From positions 100,551,811 to 100,615,810 of the forward strand of contig CM043947.1 in NCBI GenBank assembly GCA_014529385.2: a stretch of DNA of 64,000 nucleotides. The letters are read 5' to 3'. The position numbers and the translations under genes were made by a program. Positions 1 to 12,465 of the stretch are shown piece after piece (position 1 is the stretch's first letter; the number at the start of each line of letters is the position of its first letter). This stretch comes from Adiantum capillus-veneris. Lineage: Eukaryota; Streptophyta; Polypodiopsida; Polypodiales; Pteridaceae. The notes under the pieces were generated by a model. The model saw only the letters and a list, made by a program, of their open reading frames with translations. It was not told the origin of the DNA and ran no database searches.

Positions 1-517
1 GAGATTATAGGTTAGGTTAGAGCTAGTGGCAAATGAATAGTAGAAAAAATACAAACGGGCTTCGAAGATGACTCGTGTATTTATAAAAATTCAAATGGAC
101 TTCGGTTAGGTTAGGTTTAAGTTATAGGTTCAGTTACATTAGGTTAAGTTAGGTTTAGGTTATAAGTTATATTAGATTATAAGTTAGAGCTAGCGGCAAA
201 TAGTACAAAAAATATAAACGGACTTCAAGAATGACTCATGTACTTCAAAAAGCGCAAAAGGACTTTGGTTAGGTTTTGTTATAGGTGAAGTTATAGGTTA
301 GGTTTAATTTGGTTATAGGTAAGGTTATAGTTTAGGTTAGGTGCACACAAACTTCAAAAACACTAATATATAGTCATTGACCCTATGGTCCTAATCTCCG
401 TGTATCTCTAGACCGAGGTGTACGGGGATCGGACATGGCTAGAGAATGTGAAACTGTTAGAGCTTGAGCTAGCAGCAAATAGGTTAAAAAATGCAATCGG
501 ACTTCCAAAGTGCACAC
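1..517. repeat. Degenerate tandem repeat array, left part
   Basis: Positions 1-360 are made of GGTTAGGTTA-like stretches mixed with repeats of a block that reads roughly gagctagcagcaaatag, then an aaaaaa run, then a GGACTTC motif. From 361 a longer unit appears (tagtcattgacc, tctccgtg, ctctagaccga, ggctagagaatgtg). The same unit recurs at 6,026-6,310 with a 164-bp period, and an inverted copy lies at about 36,645-36,750. The copia element at 518-6,007 is inserted inside this array. No coding potential was seen. Confidence 0.75.
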
Positions 518-660
518 TGTTGGAGCTATATATGGCTCACTCTACTGAACTTGGTCTTACCTATATATTTGTATCTTGTCCTCAATATGAATCAGTCTTT
601 GGGAGCGTATATGGTGTGTCTCTTGTCTCGTCTCTCTCTGTTTCTCTCTACATCTCAACA
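518..660 (+). repeat. 5' LTR of copia element
   Basis: 143-bp terminal repeat beginning TGTTGGAGC and ending CTCAACA. It differs from the 3' copy at four positions. It contains TATATATT-like and TCTCTCT-rich segments that could hold the promoter. It is short for a copia LTR. Confidence 0.96.
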
Positions 661-672
661 TGGTATCAGAGC
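661..672 (+). other. Primer binding site (tRNA-iMet)
   Basis: TGGTATCAGAGC immediately follows the 5' LTR. This is the standard plant copia PBS, complementary to the initiator methionine tRNA 3' end. Confidence 0.95.
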
Positions 673-1429
673 GGTAACGATCACGCGCCGATTCAATTCA
701 TGGTGACACAACAGTATGTGTATGCGATTTGCATGTAAGATTCAAAACTGCTACAAATTTTATTTTTGAGCGTTGATTCCTGTTAACTGTGGTTGTTTTG
801 TGTTAAGAAGAATATGATTAGTGTTTTATGTGGCGTTTATTTCTAATCAATCTAATCGTTGATTACGTTTTCTTGTTGATGACACCCTGAACTTCAACTC
901 AATTTTTCTTGCTGTTCTGCTCAAAATTTGGAGAAACAAGAAAAGTGCTATGGAGTGTAGTGTAATGGCACTTTTCATCTAGAACTTGTTCGTCTCCTCG
1001 AGCTCTTCGATTTGAGTTCTAGGTTTGCGTCGATCGGAGTTCGCAGCAGAAAGTTATGTTGGTTTTACTGCAATTGAGCTTGACGCAGCTTTCTTCGTCC
1101 TACTTCTTCGTGAAGCGTCTGCGATCGTTTTTCTTATTTTGACGTTAACCTTTTCGAGAAGATTTAGCTTTTTTCTATTCGTATTGTGGCCGTCAATCTT
1201 GCGTCTCATGCCACTCTATTTTGAGGACTCATTTATTATTAACATCTCCTTTACCCTGCCTTTTTTGGGTGACGTCTCTTACATCTTTGGACGTTCCTTG
1301 AGCATCCTTCTTACGTTTATCGTTGACAGAACGCAGTACTCATATCTCTCTCATTCTCAATTGCGTCCTTCACCATATATGGTGTACAGATTCTGCGATC
1401 TTATCTTAGATGTCTTCTCGCAGCAAGAT

Positions 1430-2296
1430 ATGGCTATGAATATTCTCGTCAACGGCTTTCCTTCTGGCCAGCGTTCTGTTCCTCCTTTCCAAGGTCAAGG
1501 ATTTCCAGGCTGGAAAGCAAAGATGTTGTTAATTCTAGAAGGCGATGAACTCTCCGATGTTGTTCTTGGAAATCGTGTTTGTCCGCCTCAGCCTGTTGAT
1601 ACGGATAATGATAACGTGCTTATCACTGAAGGACCTATATTTGAAGATTGGAATGTTGCCTATACGGATTGGCAACGACGTGATAAAGTAGCTCGTCACT
1701 ATATTCTTTCTGGTCTTACTGATTTCCTTTTGCTTGATATGTATGAACTGCCTACTTCCCACGATGTATGGAAGTACCTTATTGCAAACTTTCAAAAGAA
1801 ATATGTGACAGAAATACTTTATTTGAGAGGGTTGCTTAACAAGTTACAATATGAAGTTAGTACTGCCATGACGGGACATATTGAATCTTTCAAATCTATT
1901 ATTAATCAACTTGCTGCTGCCGGTGATCCTGTTCCACAAAAGCAACTGATTACACTTCTCCTTGATACGGTGAAGGACTCTTCTTATGATAACATTGTTA
2001 CTATTCTCTCTAATAAAGATGGTCTTGATTTCGACCAAGCTTGCATGTCTTTAATTGAATACTCTCAACGTCAAGAACGTCGGAATGTTGGTCACGATAC
2101 AGCTATGATTTCACAAGAGGAGACTGAGTCACAACAGATGGAACGTGCTTTTTATGCTCGAAGGCGTCCATTTCAACGAGGAAACCGCAGAGGTGGCCAT
2201 CGCGGTAATATTTTCTCTCGTCTCAAATTTCCTAATAAGCAATGTTCTTACTGCAACAGAAATGGCCATACTGAAGATGATTGTTGGGCACGTTAA
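1430..2296 (+). pseudogene. gag: Copia Gag (nucleocapsid) part, ending at a stop inside the zinc-knuckle region
   Basis: Capsid-like protein that would package the element RNA in cytoplasmic virus-like particles. The frame is open from 1,025, but the first likely ATG is 1,430 (MAMNIL), with an alternative at 1,379; the preceding 770 bp are leader. The protein has a GWKAKM-type motif near the N-terminus, the helical UBN2/Gag-copia pattern (WKYLIANF, LRGLLNKLQY), an Arg/Gly-rich stretch and a CCHC knuckle, CSYCNRNGHTEDDC. TAA follows three codons later. The same frame then continues without a shift into a second CCHC knuckle and pol, so the stop splits what is normally one gag-pol polyprotein. 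It is either a nonsense mutation or, less likely, a readthrough signal. Confidence 0.9.
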
Positions 2297-5200
2297 TATG
2301 ATGAAGAACACAATATTACCACAAAACAGCCACGTTTATCTAGAGAATCTTCTTCTTCTTGTTGTGAATATTGTGGACGATCTGATCATCCCACTCATAT
2401 GTGCTATAAGCATCGATTCGACACAGATCAGAATAGAGCATATGCTATTGAACATCGAAACAACATTGTACCAGAAACAAGTTGCGTCCTATGTTCAGTT
2501 GCTCCAGACAGAATACTTCATGTACGTGATGGATCACTTTTTATTGTCGATTCTGGTGCTACAAGAAATATGACATATCAGTCTAAGTGGCTCCATAACT
2601 ATCATCCACTGCCAGTTCAACGTGTTGTTTATCTTGTTGATGATACTACTTGTCAAGTAAAGGGTATTGGAGACTTATATCTTGGTACCTTATCTTCTTC
2701 CACTCGAATTTTGCGAGGAGTATTACATGTACCAGATCTTCAACGTAATTTTCTTTCAGTTGCTAGACTTGTTGATCTTGGTCTGTTTGTTGGATTTGAT
2801 CATACCAAATGCCGAATTGAGAAAGATGGACAGACTATAGCCACTACTCCTCGAAACGGTAATTTGTTTGAACTCTCTCTCAACGATGCTACAGCAAATA
2901 TTGTCACTGCTCCAGGTGATCATGATTGCAAAGTATGGCATCACCGTTTTGTTCATGCTGATTTCTCAAAACTCCTTGATCTTCAACGTCCTGATCTTGT
3001 TCATGGCATGGATCTTACAGCCCATCCCCATATGGGAATTTGTGAATTTTGTGCTCTTGGGAAACACAATCGTAAACCCTTTCCTCTTTCAAATACAACT
3101 CCTTCTCATGAAATATTGGATCTTGTTCATACTGATATATGTGGACCTGTACCTTCTTCGAGATCACAATATAGCTACTTCATTACTTTCATTGATGATT
3201 TCTCAAGGTATACGACTGTATTTCTACTTAGACAAAAATCTGAAGCCTTATCTGTTTTCAAACAATTCCACAAGGCTGCGGAACTTCAAATTGGTCGTCG
3301 CCTTAAGAAGCTTAGTAGTGACAATGGAGGCGAATATGTTTCTCGAGAGTTTGTGAGTTACTGTGCTGACAGTGGAATTCATCATGAACACACTATTCCA
3401 TATTTGTCTCAACAGAACGGTGTTGTTAAACGAAAGAATCGAATTATTCTCAATGCTGTAAGATGTATGCTGATTCATTCTGGCTTATCTCGTGTTTTCT
3501 GGGCTGAAGCTACTTTGACAGCAGCATTTATTCAGAATCGTCTTCCTACTATTGCACCCTCTGGTAAGATACCCATCACAGCATGGACAAGTGACATTCC
3601 TTCTGTATCTCATTTTCGAACCTTTGGATGTATTGCTTATATTCATGTTCCCAGAGAAACACGAACAAAGCTTGATGCTCCTGGTCTTAAAGTTATTTTT
3701 ATTGAATATTCTGACACTTCCAAAGGCTACAAATTCTATGACCCTTCCTCCAAGAAAGTAATTGTGAATCGTGATGCTACTTTTAACAAACAGCTTATGG
3801 GAGGCTCACGGTCCTTGGATGATTCTGATGATACTAAATCATTGCTTCAGGCTTTTCCATTTCTTTCAGAAGATGAAACTCTTCCTATAGAGCAACTTTC
3901 CTCTTCACAACCATCCATTCCAAATGTTGTCAATGATGATATTGATATTTTTGTTGATCTACCTATTGATTTTGAACACGGCTCATGTCATGTTTATGAT
4001 GACGATATTGCTGATAATGCTTTTTCTACTTCTGAAGATCCCGTTACTTATGATGAAGCTATCTCTTCACCACAAAAGGATCAATGGCAAGAGGCTATGG
4101 AAGCAGAGTACGATTCTCTTATCTCTAAAGGCACATGGATACTAACTAAATTACCTCCTGGTCGTACAGCTATTAAATGTAAGTGGGTGTATAAGACAAA
4201 AGTAAAAGTAGATGGATCTTTTGACAAGTTCAAGGTGCGTTTAGTTGCAAAAGGTTACTCCCAAGTATCTGGTGTTGATTATCAAGAGACTTTTTCACCA
4301 TTTGTTCGCATTACAAGTGTTCGAGTTTTATTGGCATTTGCTGTTCAATTTGATTTAGAAGCTCATCAAATGGATGTGCGAACTTCTTTTCTTAATGGTG
4401 ACTTGGAAGAGAAAATTTATATGGAACAACCAGAAGGGTTTGTTATTCCAGGTAAAGAATACCTTGTTGCTCAACTCCATAAGGCACTATATGGTCTCAA
4501 ACAAGCTTCGCGAGCCTGGTATACAAAATTTGATCTTTTTCTCACCTCTAAAGGATTCATCTCTTGCTCGTCACACCCCAACTTATACATAAAACGCCAA
4601 GGTAGCAGTTTTGTGATTCTTGCTCTTTATGTGGATGATACCATCCTTGTTTCCAATGATTTGGGATTTCTTCAGCAAGTGAAAAATTTATTGTCTTCTG
4701 CATTCGATATGGTGGATCTTGGAGAGATTCACTCTTGTCTTGGTATTCAAATCCAACGGAACCGTACAAAAGGTATTTTATTCCTTCGACAGTCAAAGTT
4801 TATTGCAAATACTATTCAAAAATTTGGTATGGAATCTGCACATTCAGCCAACACACCTTCTCTTGTGAGCTCTACGAAGAATACTTCTGACAATGGCGGT
4901 CAACTTGTCACAAATAAACCTTATGCTAACTTGATTGGATGTCTTCAGTTTGTTGGCATGAACACTCGTCCTGATATTGTGTTTGCTGCTAATTATCTTG
5001 GAAAACATCTTGCATGTCATTCTCTTAAGCATTGGTCTAATGCAAAGCATGTATTGAAATACTTGAAAGGCACTACAGATTTTGGTTTAGTCTATCGAAG
5101 ACAACTCACATCGGATTCTATGCAATCTCTTTCTCTTTTGGGTTACACAGATGCAGACTGGGCAAGCTCACATTTATCTATGCGATCTACTAGTGGAAAT

Positions 5201-5617
5201 TGCTTCTTTATAAATGGTTGTCTTGTTCCTTGGACCAGCAAGAAACAACGTTGTGTTGCAGTTTCTATGACTGAGTCAGAATATGTTGCGGCATCACTTG
5301 CAGCTCGTGAGTTGATTTGGCTTCGACAAATGCTGGTTGATATTGGTCACTCTCCTCTTTTTAGCACACCCTTGCGGTGTGACAACCAAAGTGCTATTAG
5401 TCTTGCAAAAGACTATGTTCAACATAATAAGTCAAAGCACATTGCAGTCCATTATCATTATGTCAGGTATGAAGTACGCAAAGGAACCATTATGGTTGAA
5501 CATTGTCCAAGTGACCAGATGATTGCAGACATTTTGACCAAAGGCCTCAATGAGTCACGTTTCATCCTCTTACACTCAGAGCTTGGAGTTGCTTCGGCCT
5601 CACTCTTTCTAGATTAG
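2297..5617 (+). pseudogene. pol: Copia Pol: protease, integrase, reverse transcriptase, RNase H
   Basis: Open from just after the TAA at 2,294-2,296 to 5,617, in the same frame as gag; the first ATG is 2,399 (residue numbers below start there). A second CCHC knuckle (CEYCGRSDHPTHMC) lies upstream of that ATG. Then come protease DSGA (residue 51), the integrase HHCC zinc-binding region (about 181-218), the integrase core with D246 and D308, reverse transcriptase with NGDLEE and YVDD (744-747), and RNase H (about 900-1050, with DADWASS and the TESEYVA segment). The third integrase catalytic residue, 35 residues after D308, is Lys (AAA at 3,428-3,430) where the family has Glu in the QNGVVxRKNR context. 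That alone should abolish strand transfer. The rest of the frame is intact, which is unusual beside such a lesion and suggests recent loss. Confidence 0.95.
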
Positions 5618-5855
5618 CTTCTTTGCTATTGTAATAGCTTTGTACATATGACATTGTAATCTTTTAGGTACCATGCACTATGCACACTCCACATTTGCAC
5701 CTTTTGATATCTAAGTCACTTGAATATTTGTACATAGATGCACAATTCACTTTCACATCATCACCGCTGGCTCATATTTCACATTGTATAGGGGCTTGGG
5801 TTTTTCCCTTGAACTCCCCAAGGGTTTTTTTATCCAAAGCTAGAGACCTTTGTTT

Positions 5856-5864
5856 GAGTGGGGG
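5856..5864 (+). other. Polypurine tract of copia element
   Basis: GAGTGGGGG directly abuts the 3' LTR and is the expected primer for plus-strand DNA synthesis. The 5,618-5,855 stretch between pol and this tract is an untranslated 3' region with no ORF of note. Confidence 0.9.
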
Positions 5865-6007
5865 TGTTGGAGCTATATATGACTCACTCTACTGAACTTG
5901 GTCTTACCTATATATTTGTATCTTGTCCTCAATATGAATCAGTCTTTGGGAGCGTATATGCTGTGTCTCTTGTCTCATCTCTCTCTCTTTCTCTCTACAT
6001 CTCAACA
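5865..6007 (+). repeat. 3' LTR of copia element
   Basis: 143-bp copy of 518-660 with four substitutions, followed by the CACAC target duplication (6,008-6,012). Confidence 0.96.
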
Positions 6008-6310
6008 CACACAGACTGCAAGAATCTTAATATATAGTCATTGACCAATAAAGACGAGATTATTATCTTGTGGTCCTAATATCCGTGCACCTCTAGACCG
6101 AAATGTGCGGGGATCGGCCTGGCTAGAGAATGTGAGGTTGTTAGAGCTAGCAACAAATAGTTGAAAAAACCCAATCAGACTTCAAGAACCTTAACATATA
6201 GTCATTGACCAATAAAAACGAGATTATTACCCTATGGTCCTAATCTCCGTGCACCTCTAGACCGACGTGTGCGGATATCGGGCCTGGCTAGAGAATGTAA
6301 GGTTGTCATG
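6008..6310 (+). repeat. 164-bp tandem repeat, right part of split array
   Basis: Two consecutive units start at about 6,026 and 6,190 (164-bp period). Each holds the block tagtcattgaccaataaa, then tccgtgcacctctagaccga and gtgcgg, then ggctagagaatgt. The segment from CCGTGCACCTC to a GTGTGCGG-like arm can fold into an 11-bp hairpin with a TAGACC loop; see findings. The array continues the one at 1-517 across the copia insertion. Confidence 0.8.
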
Positions 6311-7683
6311 TACTTAGTAGTGTGTAGTTATAACAACTAGAGTGTTTTAATTATTGTTGCATCATTGGTAGATAAAGTACGGACGATAGGATGGCGTGTC
6401 CTTGTGTGCATTGTAAGCATCAGATCTTTCAAAAATAAAAAATCTGCGACCAATACATATGCAATCGCGATCTCTTTCGGATTGAGCAACTACAAGAGGT
6501 GCGTTATCAATCTCATGGTCTAGAGAGTGAAGGTCAACTCTGCAAGTAGATATTGCTCATGTTTTAATTATGGTTATAAAATCTTTATGCCGTTATGCCA
6601 TGATCAAGCTTTTGATTTTGTGGTTATGGTATTCTTACAATTTTGCTAATTGCCATTCACTCTCTCTTTAGTGTCAGCTTGTAGGTGGAGTGTGGTTGCT
6701 TCTGCACTCTTCCTTTGGGCAGAGAGGGCAGTTTTCTTTTTTTGCAATACATGCAACATCAGGTCCCAGCCCTCTCTACCAAAAAAAAAATTGTAGGTTT
6801 GGTCGTCGGTACAGAGTACGGTACAGGCATTGGTATAAAATTTTGAGGCTACGTCGGAATATCCTTTACAAATACCGGTGCTTATTTCTAAGTTGATTCT
6901 GACACTTATTTCTAAGTTGATTCCGATGCAAAGTATACCGACGTCTTTTCCGAGGCCTATTTCAGCGCTTTTTAGTTTTAAAACTAACTTTATCTCATCG
7001 GTATCTACGTCGATTTCTACGCGACATGTTGTAGTAGTGTCTTTTTTTGGTAATTCCTTTAGCATTGGGAACCCTACCGCTAGGTTTATGTCCGTAATAA
7101 GAGCAAAAACAAGTCATGATTGAGTTGGTGGGGGTGGTTAGACCAGGTAATAGTGAAAATAATTAGCAATGCTTGAAGTAAAACCTAGGGTTAGTGTAGT
7201 CTCATGTACAAAAAGTGAGATTCACCTCTAAATTTGATATTTAAAGGCGAGAAGCCCTAGATAATTTAAAGAAAACTTAGTGTAAAAACATTTAAATTAA
7301 GCCAATTGTCTCACAATTTCTCTATATTTGATTTAAAATTGTGCCTCGTTCTATGTCCAAAAATAGTATGTTGAGGACAATCTTTAGCTGTGGTATAACA
7401 AATTTCATCTTGACTTTTCATGCCCAACTATGGTCTCCATGTTGTATGGTGTTGAGGCCAACCATGTTGGTGGTTACACTGACAGGGCTAGAAAAACACA
7501 TTTTTGCTAACCAGTGAAAATAAGTGCAAGCTTGAAATTCTTGCGGTTTCTAGGTCAAGATTTAAAGATTTATATGAAGGTGGAGAGAAAGCGGCAAATA
7601 TTTGATGAGATAGACGGTGTTGGAGGTGGGCTTGAACATCACCGAGTGCGCATCATAGCTAGTATAAAAAGGGGCGGGGGTGT

Positions 7684-7684
<1 letters not shown>
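6311..7684. other. Non-genic stretch
   Basis: AT-rich sequence without a supportable gene. ORFs here are short, overlap on both strands and show no family resemblance. A small internal repeat (acttatttctaagttgattc) occurs twice near 6,880-6,925. Confidence 0.6.

Positions 7685-7738
<54 letters not shown>
7685..7738. repeat. (GA)n microsatellite
   Basis: Uninterrupted GA dinucleotide run. It creates spurious RERERE/SLSLSL ORFs on both strands. Confidence 0.98.
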
Positions 7739-7741
<3 letters not shown>

Positions 7742-8405
7742 TTTTATATTAACCATCTTCAAAAGGACATGAGACCAAAATAATACAATCCTTAATGTGG
7801 ATCTAAACCAATTCTTGGGTACAAAATAAAATAAAATTAAGTAAATTGAAAGACTGAAACTAAAAGTCTAAAATTGTCAAATTAGACCATCATCATCATC
7901 GTCACCGCTCGACATTGTCGGAGAAATTATTGCACTGCTTGTTGAAGAAATTCATGAATGTTTGCCGTTGTAAGTAGCAGTACTGGGAGGGGAAAGAGAG
8001 AGAACGAAATGAAATGCAATGCTATATCACTCGTCTACAAAAAGCCTATGAGGCCAAAGTGATACAATCCTTAATGATTGAGTTCAATGCTTAGGTAATA
8101 AAAGAAAACAAAGTAAGGTAAAAGACTAAAACAAAAAGTCTAAAAATGTCAGACTAAAATCATCAACGTTGTCGTCAATTCTCATAGATGCCCAACATTG
8201 GGCATTTTTCTGAGAAAGTATTGTAGTTGTCGTGGAAGAGCTTCCTCAATGTCTACTGCTGTAAGGAGTCATCGTGGGAGGGGGAAGAGAGCTAGCTAAA
8301 TGAAATAAAATGCTATATTAACCGTCTGCAAAAGGCCTCTGGGATCAAACTCATATAATCCTTATGTATCTAATAGAATGTCTGGGTACAAAATAAAATG
8401 AAGTA
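7739..8405 (-). repeat. Three diverged tandem units of a microsatellite-linked repeat
   Basis: Units begin near 7,740, 8,020 and 8,318. Each carries a segment like ttaaccgtctgcaaaagg, then gagaccaaa and atacaatccttaatg, then gtacaaaataaaataa, and ends with gggagggg-aagagag. The first part is the reverse complement of the motif repeated at 41,270-42,400, so the same family is present twice in opposite orientation, next to (GA)n runs both times. Nothing suggests coding function. Confidence 0.65.
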
Positions 8406-8619
8406 CCATAAGGGTTTACTTAATCCACACGGCACTACTATTTCCCCACCTCATTTGAAGGGCATCTTCATGATTTTTACCTAGAGAACATTTTGGTCTC
8501 ATACCTGCAAGGAATGTACTTAAGCCCATTGAGCGCATCGGAATTTGTACTTACAAATGTACTTAGTAATTCATTGTTTATACAATAAATTAATATTGTC
8601 TACCTTTCCATGTGTTTTG

Positions 8620-8627
<8 letters not shown>

Positions 8628-8687
<60 letters not shown>
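8628..8687. repeat. (AG)n microsatellite
   Basis: Pure AG dinucleotide run. Confidence 0.98.
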
Positions 8688-8688
<1 letters not shown>

Positions 8689-11600
8689 TTGAGAAAACTC
8701 TTGATATTAAAATTAAACTAGTAAAAAAAGTAGCATTTTGCAGAAGCCATTCAGGCTAGATTACATGCACACAATTTGAATATGGCCAGAAAGAATCTTC
8801 ACACAGAAAATGCTTCTCCCTTCTTTGCATTACTCTTCATCCACCCAGCAAGAAATAAAAGTTTAAGGAGTCAATGTCGGCAGTCTCCTCCACTATGTCA
8901 TGTCAGTTGCAAAAGATTGCATTGCTGCCTTATTGTAATTATCGTCATAAGATTTAGGTCTTTTTCCACCACTTCCACGTCTATGACAACATTGTTTGCC
9001 AAACTTGTTGCTTCTTGATCCAAAGGCACATAGCAACCTTCAACAATGTGAGAACGCTTGTACCAAAAGCATATTATTAATGTGTGTGTCGCAAGCATAT
9101 ACTTGACAATGAAAGTGTCAAGAGCAATCTCACAACATATGCCATCTGTTTCTTGCACGTACCACCCTCGATCAAGAATCTTATCACACAAGAGGGAATC
9201 AAAAGATTTGCAAAACAACATAGTTTTAGCAACATGTACATTGCAGGTATGAAAGAACTCAACAAAGAGACCAACATGTCAGAAATTTATAAGTTTCACC
9301 AATTTAGTGGGTATAGAGTTTCAGAGAGACCTCTGAACATCCCTATAGAGCCTGCTCTTCAATGCCTCACTCATTGTTGTGTAGGGAATGGGCCAATCCA
9401 CGGAGTTCCAATTGGTTGGAAGTGAAACCTTCACTAACTCCTCTCCGATTCCTTTGATTGAGTTGGTAGAAATGGTCATGGAAGAAAATACCCTCGTTTG
9501 CAAGGCTTTTGCTAGTTTTGCCCGCATATTGCAAGACCCCAATATGAGCATGGGTCACAGAGATGAGACATATAATGCACTCCAATGTCTCCCATTCCTT
9601 ATATGAGGAAGGATACGCATCTGTGAATGTAAAAGAATAGAAATAAATACAAACATCTCTATAACCTATTTAAATATCTGTAATAAGAGAAGAAAAAAAC
9701 AGATTCACATTTGAAATGTAAGATAACATTTATAGAGGAGTGCTAAATAATTAACTCATAGCTGCATCATGGATTATGCCCCATGGAGACATCACCGCCA
9801 TTTGCAATCACATCTGAGTGAGTGAAAACATGTTGAACAAAGACCTCTTTCACAGTCTTCTTACCAACCTCGACTTTGAAATTAAGAACTCTTGCTTTCC
9901 ATGTAGAACGAATTTGTTGCTTTCGAGGTTTTTCTCCTTCTTCGCTGCATAAGAACCCAAGAACCTTTTCTTATCCTCTACTCTTGCCACCTATATCTGT
10001 AGTGAGAGAGTTTGAGATTAAGATAGTGCTTATGCTACTACATGGTCTTCTTGGAACATTAATGGTGAGGTTAGTTGGGGACAGTGTAGAGCAACCTCTA
10101 GAACTTCTTGGGTGAGAAGAAGACAATACCATAGCTATAATGGAGGGAGAATGAGTTTTGAAAAACTTTCATAAAGGTAGTGGATAGCAACTTGACGGCT
10201 ACTAGCAGTGGGCCAAACTTTGTTAGACGAGGAAGTTACCTTACGAAAATGGGACAAATCTCAATATTTTAAAATACTTTCTTTCATTTTTGTGATATTT
10301 TCCATGCATTTCTACGTTACGTAAGGTTGCTGCTCATTGGTTGCGCCTTCTTTTCTCTCTCTTCAATAAGGCCCTCCAAATGACCTCCAAAATTTCCTAA
10401 TGTTTTACAAACATGTCTTGAACGCACGTGATATGGTAGTTTTACACATAGTGAACCCTCCGAGGGTGCAATCTTGATTCCACAAAAACTAATTATAGCT
10501 TTTGAAACACCATGACCATGGCTTCGAGATACCATGACCATGGCTATTCCCCAAAGAAAAAACTCCATTTTGCTCCACAGGCGCAACCCTCTATGCAAGA
10601 GGCTCCCAAGATATTTTTCACCGCTTGTTGAACCCTTCTCTTTGTCCAGAAGCCACTAACTTGCTTCTCAACTGCTATCATCCTTTTCCACTTTCCCCTG
10701 CGAGGAAGCACCTTGGCGAACCATTCCAACTATTTCACTTCCCAGCCACTACGCGACGTTCCACCACCTGGTGCAACTTCGATGACTTTCCTCGTGTGAC
10801 TTTGACCACCGGTTGCACGGGCCCCTTCTTCTTCTTCTTCCAAATCCTCTTCTTCCTCGCCTAGTCCAAAGAAAAGAAACCCTTCTTTTTGAAGACACTA
10901 CTCTCACCTTTTTTTTTTCCTTTTCTCATCTTTATTTCCAAATTTGCAATAAAAGACTCCCCAACAGTAGCGCTTGGCGCCACTACCTCTTTTGAGTCTT
11001 CTTTTTAGTTTTTACCCAATTCCTTCTTTTTTTCCTTGTAGCCTTGAAGGTTACCTTTTTACTTTTGAACTTACAATTAAGGACTTTAACTTCCAAACCT
11101 CCATCTCGTATGCCGTTGGTGCTCAAAACCACCCACATTATCAAGTCTCCATTCGGCCCCGCCATATCAAATTTCATCTTGCTGAAAATATATCCTAAGA
11201 ACCTCACAACATTTCAGCCCTCTCACATACTCGAACGAAAATCCATAATGCTGGAAAATACCCGATTAGCCTTTGTCACGGTCGTCTATGAGCTTGGCTT
11301 GGACGTACCCCAATGACCGCAACTTTGATGAGTGGGCCGTAAACTCTGGTTGATTTTGCCATATTGATTTCTTTCCCAAAACCTTGGTGATTTCAAAAAG
11401 AGCCCCTGTCAAATATTCCCTAGGCCATGACTTGTCCCTCTGAGCACTAAACTGAAATCCAAAAAGACTGGCTGCTTCCCAGCTCAAGCACTTCATGCCC
11501 TATCCATTCATATCACCTCAAGCCCTGTTCGACGGGGATTTGCAAAGCATTTTAAATTTGAACTTCAATATCTCTCACCACGGGGCTCCGTTTGACAAGT

Positions 11601-12465
11601 CGTCTAAACCAACTTGCACATCATCTTAAGGACCATATTCTAGAGTACCAACTTAGCATCTTGGGCATATTTACCTATCACCCCAACTGGACCATCTTCG
11701 GACCTTTTTGGCCTAAAAACCATATCACGTATACATCTCCGCTGCCACTTGCCTCCCCAGGGCCTTCATACTTGATTTATAGCCCTTTGCCATGTGCCTG
11801 CTAGCACCCTTTGCACTGCATAGCACACTTCCCAGCATGGACCAACTTTGGTTGCACCACCGCTGTACAAAGCAAAGTGCTTTGCAACATTTCATGCAAA
11901 GCAAGGCTCCGCTTATGTGCAAATTTATTATTGATTGACTTTAGATCAATGATAATGGCACACAACTTTAGCACTATGTGGATATAAGCTCACAGTTGAT
12001 GCAACACTACACTTTGATGTATCCATGCCAATGTAATCGTGCAAGGCACATACACTAGGGGCTCACAGGGTTGAGGCTGTCATTGAAGACAAGGGCTTAT
12101 TATTTTATTTTTTAATATGTATGCATGGCGTACTAGTATGATGAATGTATGACACTCCATCATTGTATACATTTCACTATATCACTAACTACTCTGTCAA
12201 AGGACAAGGTACATGACCGATATCTTTAATTTTTTTAATGTTTATTCACAAGCAAAGTGCCGTACTTAAGTCACCCTGATACAATCATGCTCACATACAA
12301 GGTAGGTGGGTTCAAATGCGACTTATGGTATCTCTCTCTATGAGAGCGTTGTACACGCACACTGTCGTATGCTTGTAGGATAGGTTATGATTTAGACCAT
12401 GTTTGCACAGAAGCATTTTTATAGGGCATACAACATATTAGAATCAGGGGTTTTCCTCAGCCCAA

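Larger units (their letters stand above)
518..6007 (+). mobile_element. Complete Ty1/copia LTR retrotransposon (inactive)
   Basis: The element is 5,490 bp long. It is bounded by two 143-bp LTRs (518-660 and 5,865-6,007) that start TGTTGG and end CAACA, and it is flanked by an identical 5-bp target duplication CACAC (513-517 and 6,008-6,012). Just inside the 5' LTR is a primer binding site TGGTATCAGAGC, complementary to the 3' end of initiator tRNA-Met. Just before the 3' LTR is the polypurine tract GAGTGGGGG. The order gag, protease, integrase, reverse transcriptase, RNase H is that of Ty1/copia. The LTRs differ at 4 of 143 positions (all readable by eye), so the insertion is fairly young. 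It cannot be autonomous: a stop lies between gag and pol, and the third integrase catalytic residue is Lys instead of Glu. Confidence 0.97.

Noticed and set aside
1-360. GGTTAGGTTAG stretches as telomeric repeat
   Set aside because: The units are irregular, mixed with other words, and do not form a run of TTTAGGG or TTAGGG.
9084-9425. Plus-strand 113-codon ORF
   Set aside because: No family resemblance, and it overlaps an equally long ORF on the other strand; neither can be preferred.
10964-10984. Possible second gypsy primer site (cttggcgccacta)
   Set aside because: Matches the gypsy site over only 11 bases, and no LTR or gag lies nearby.
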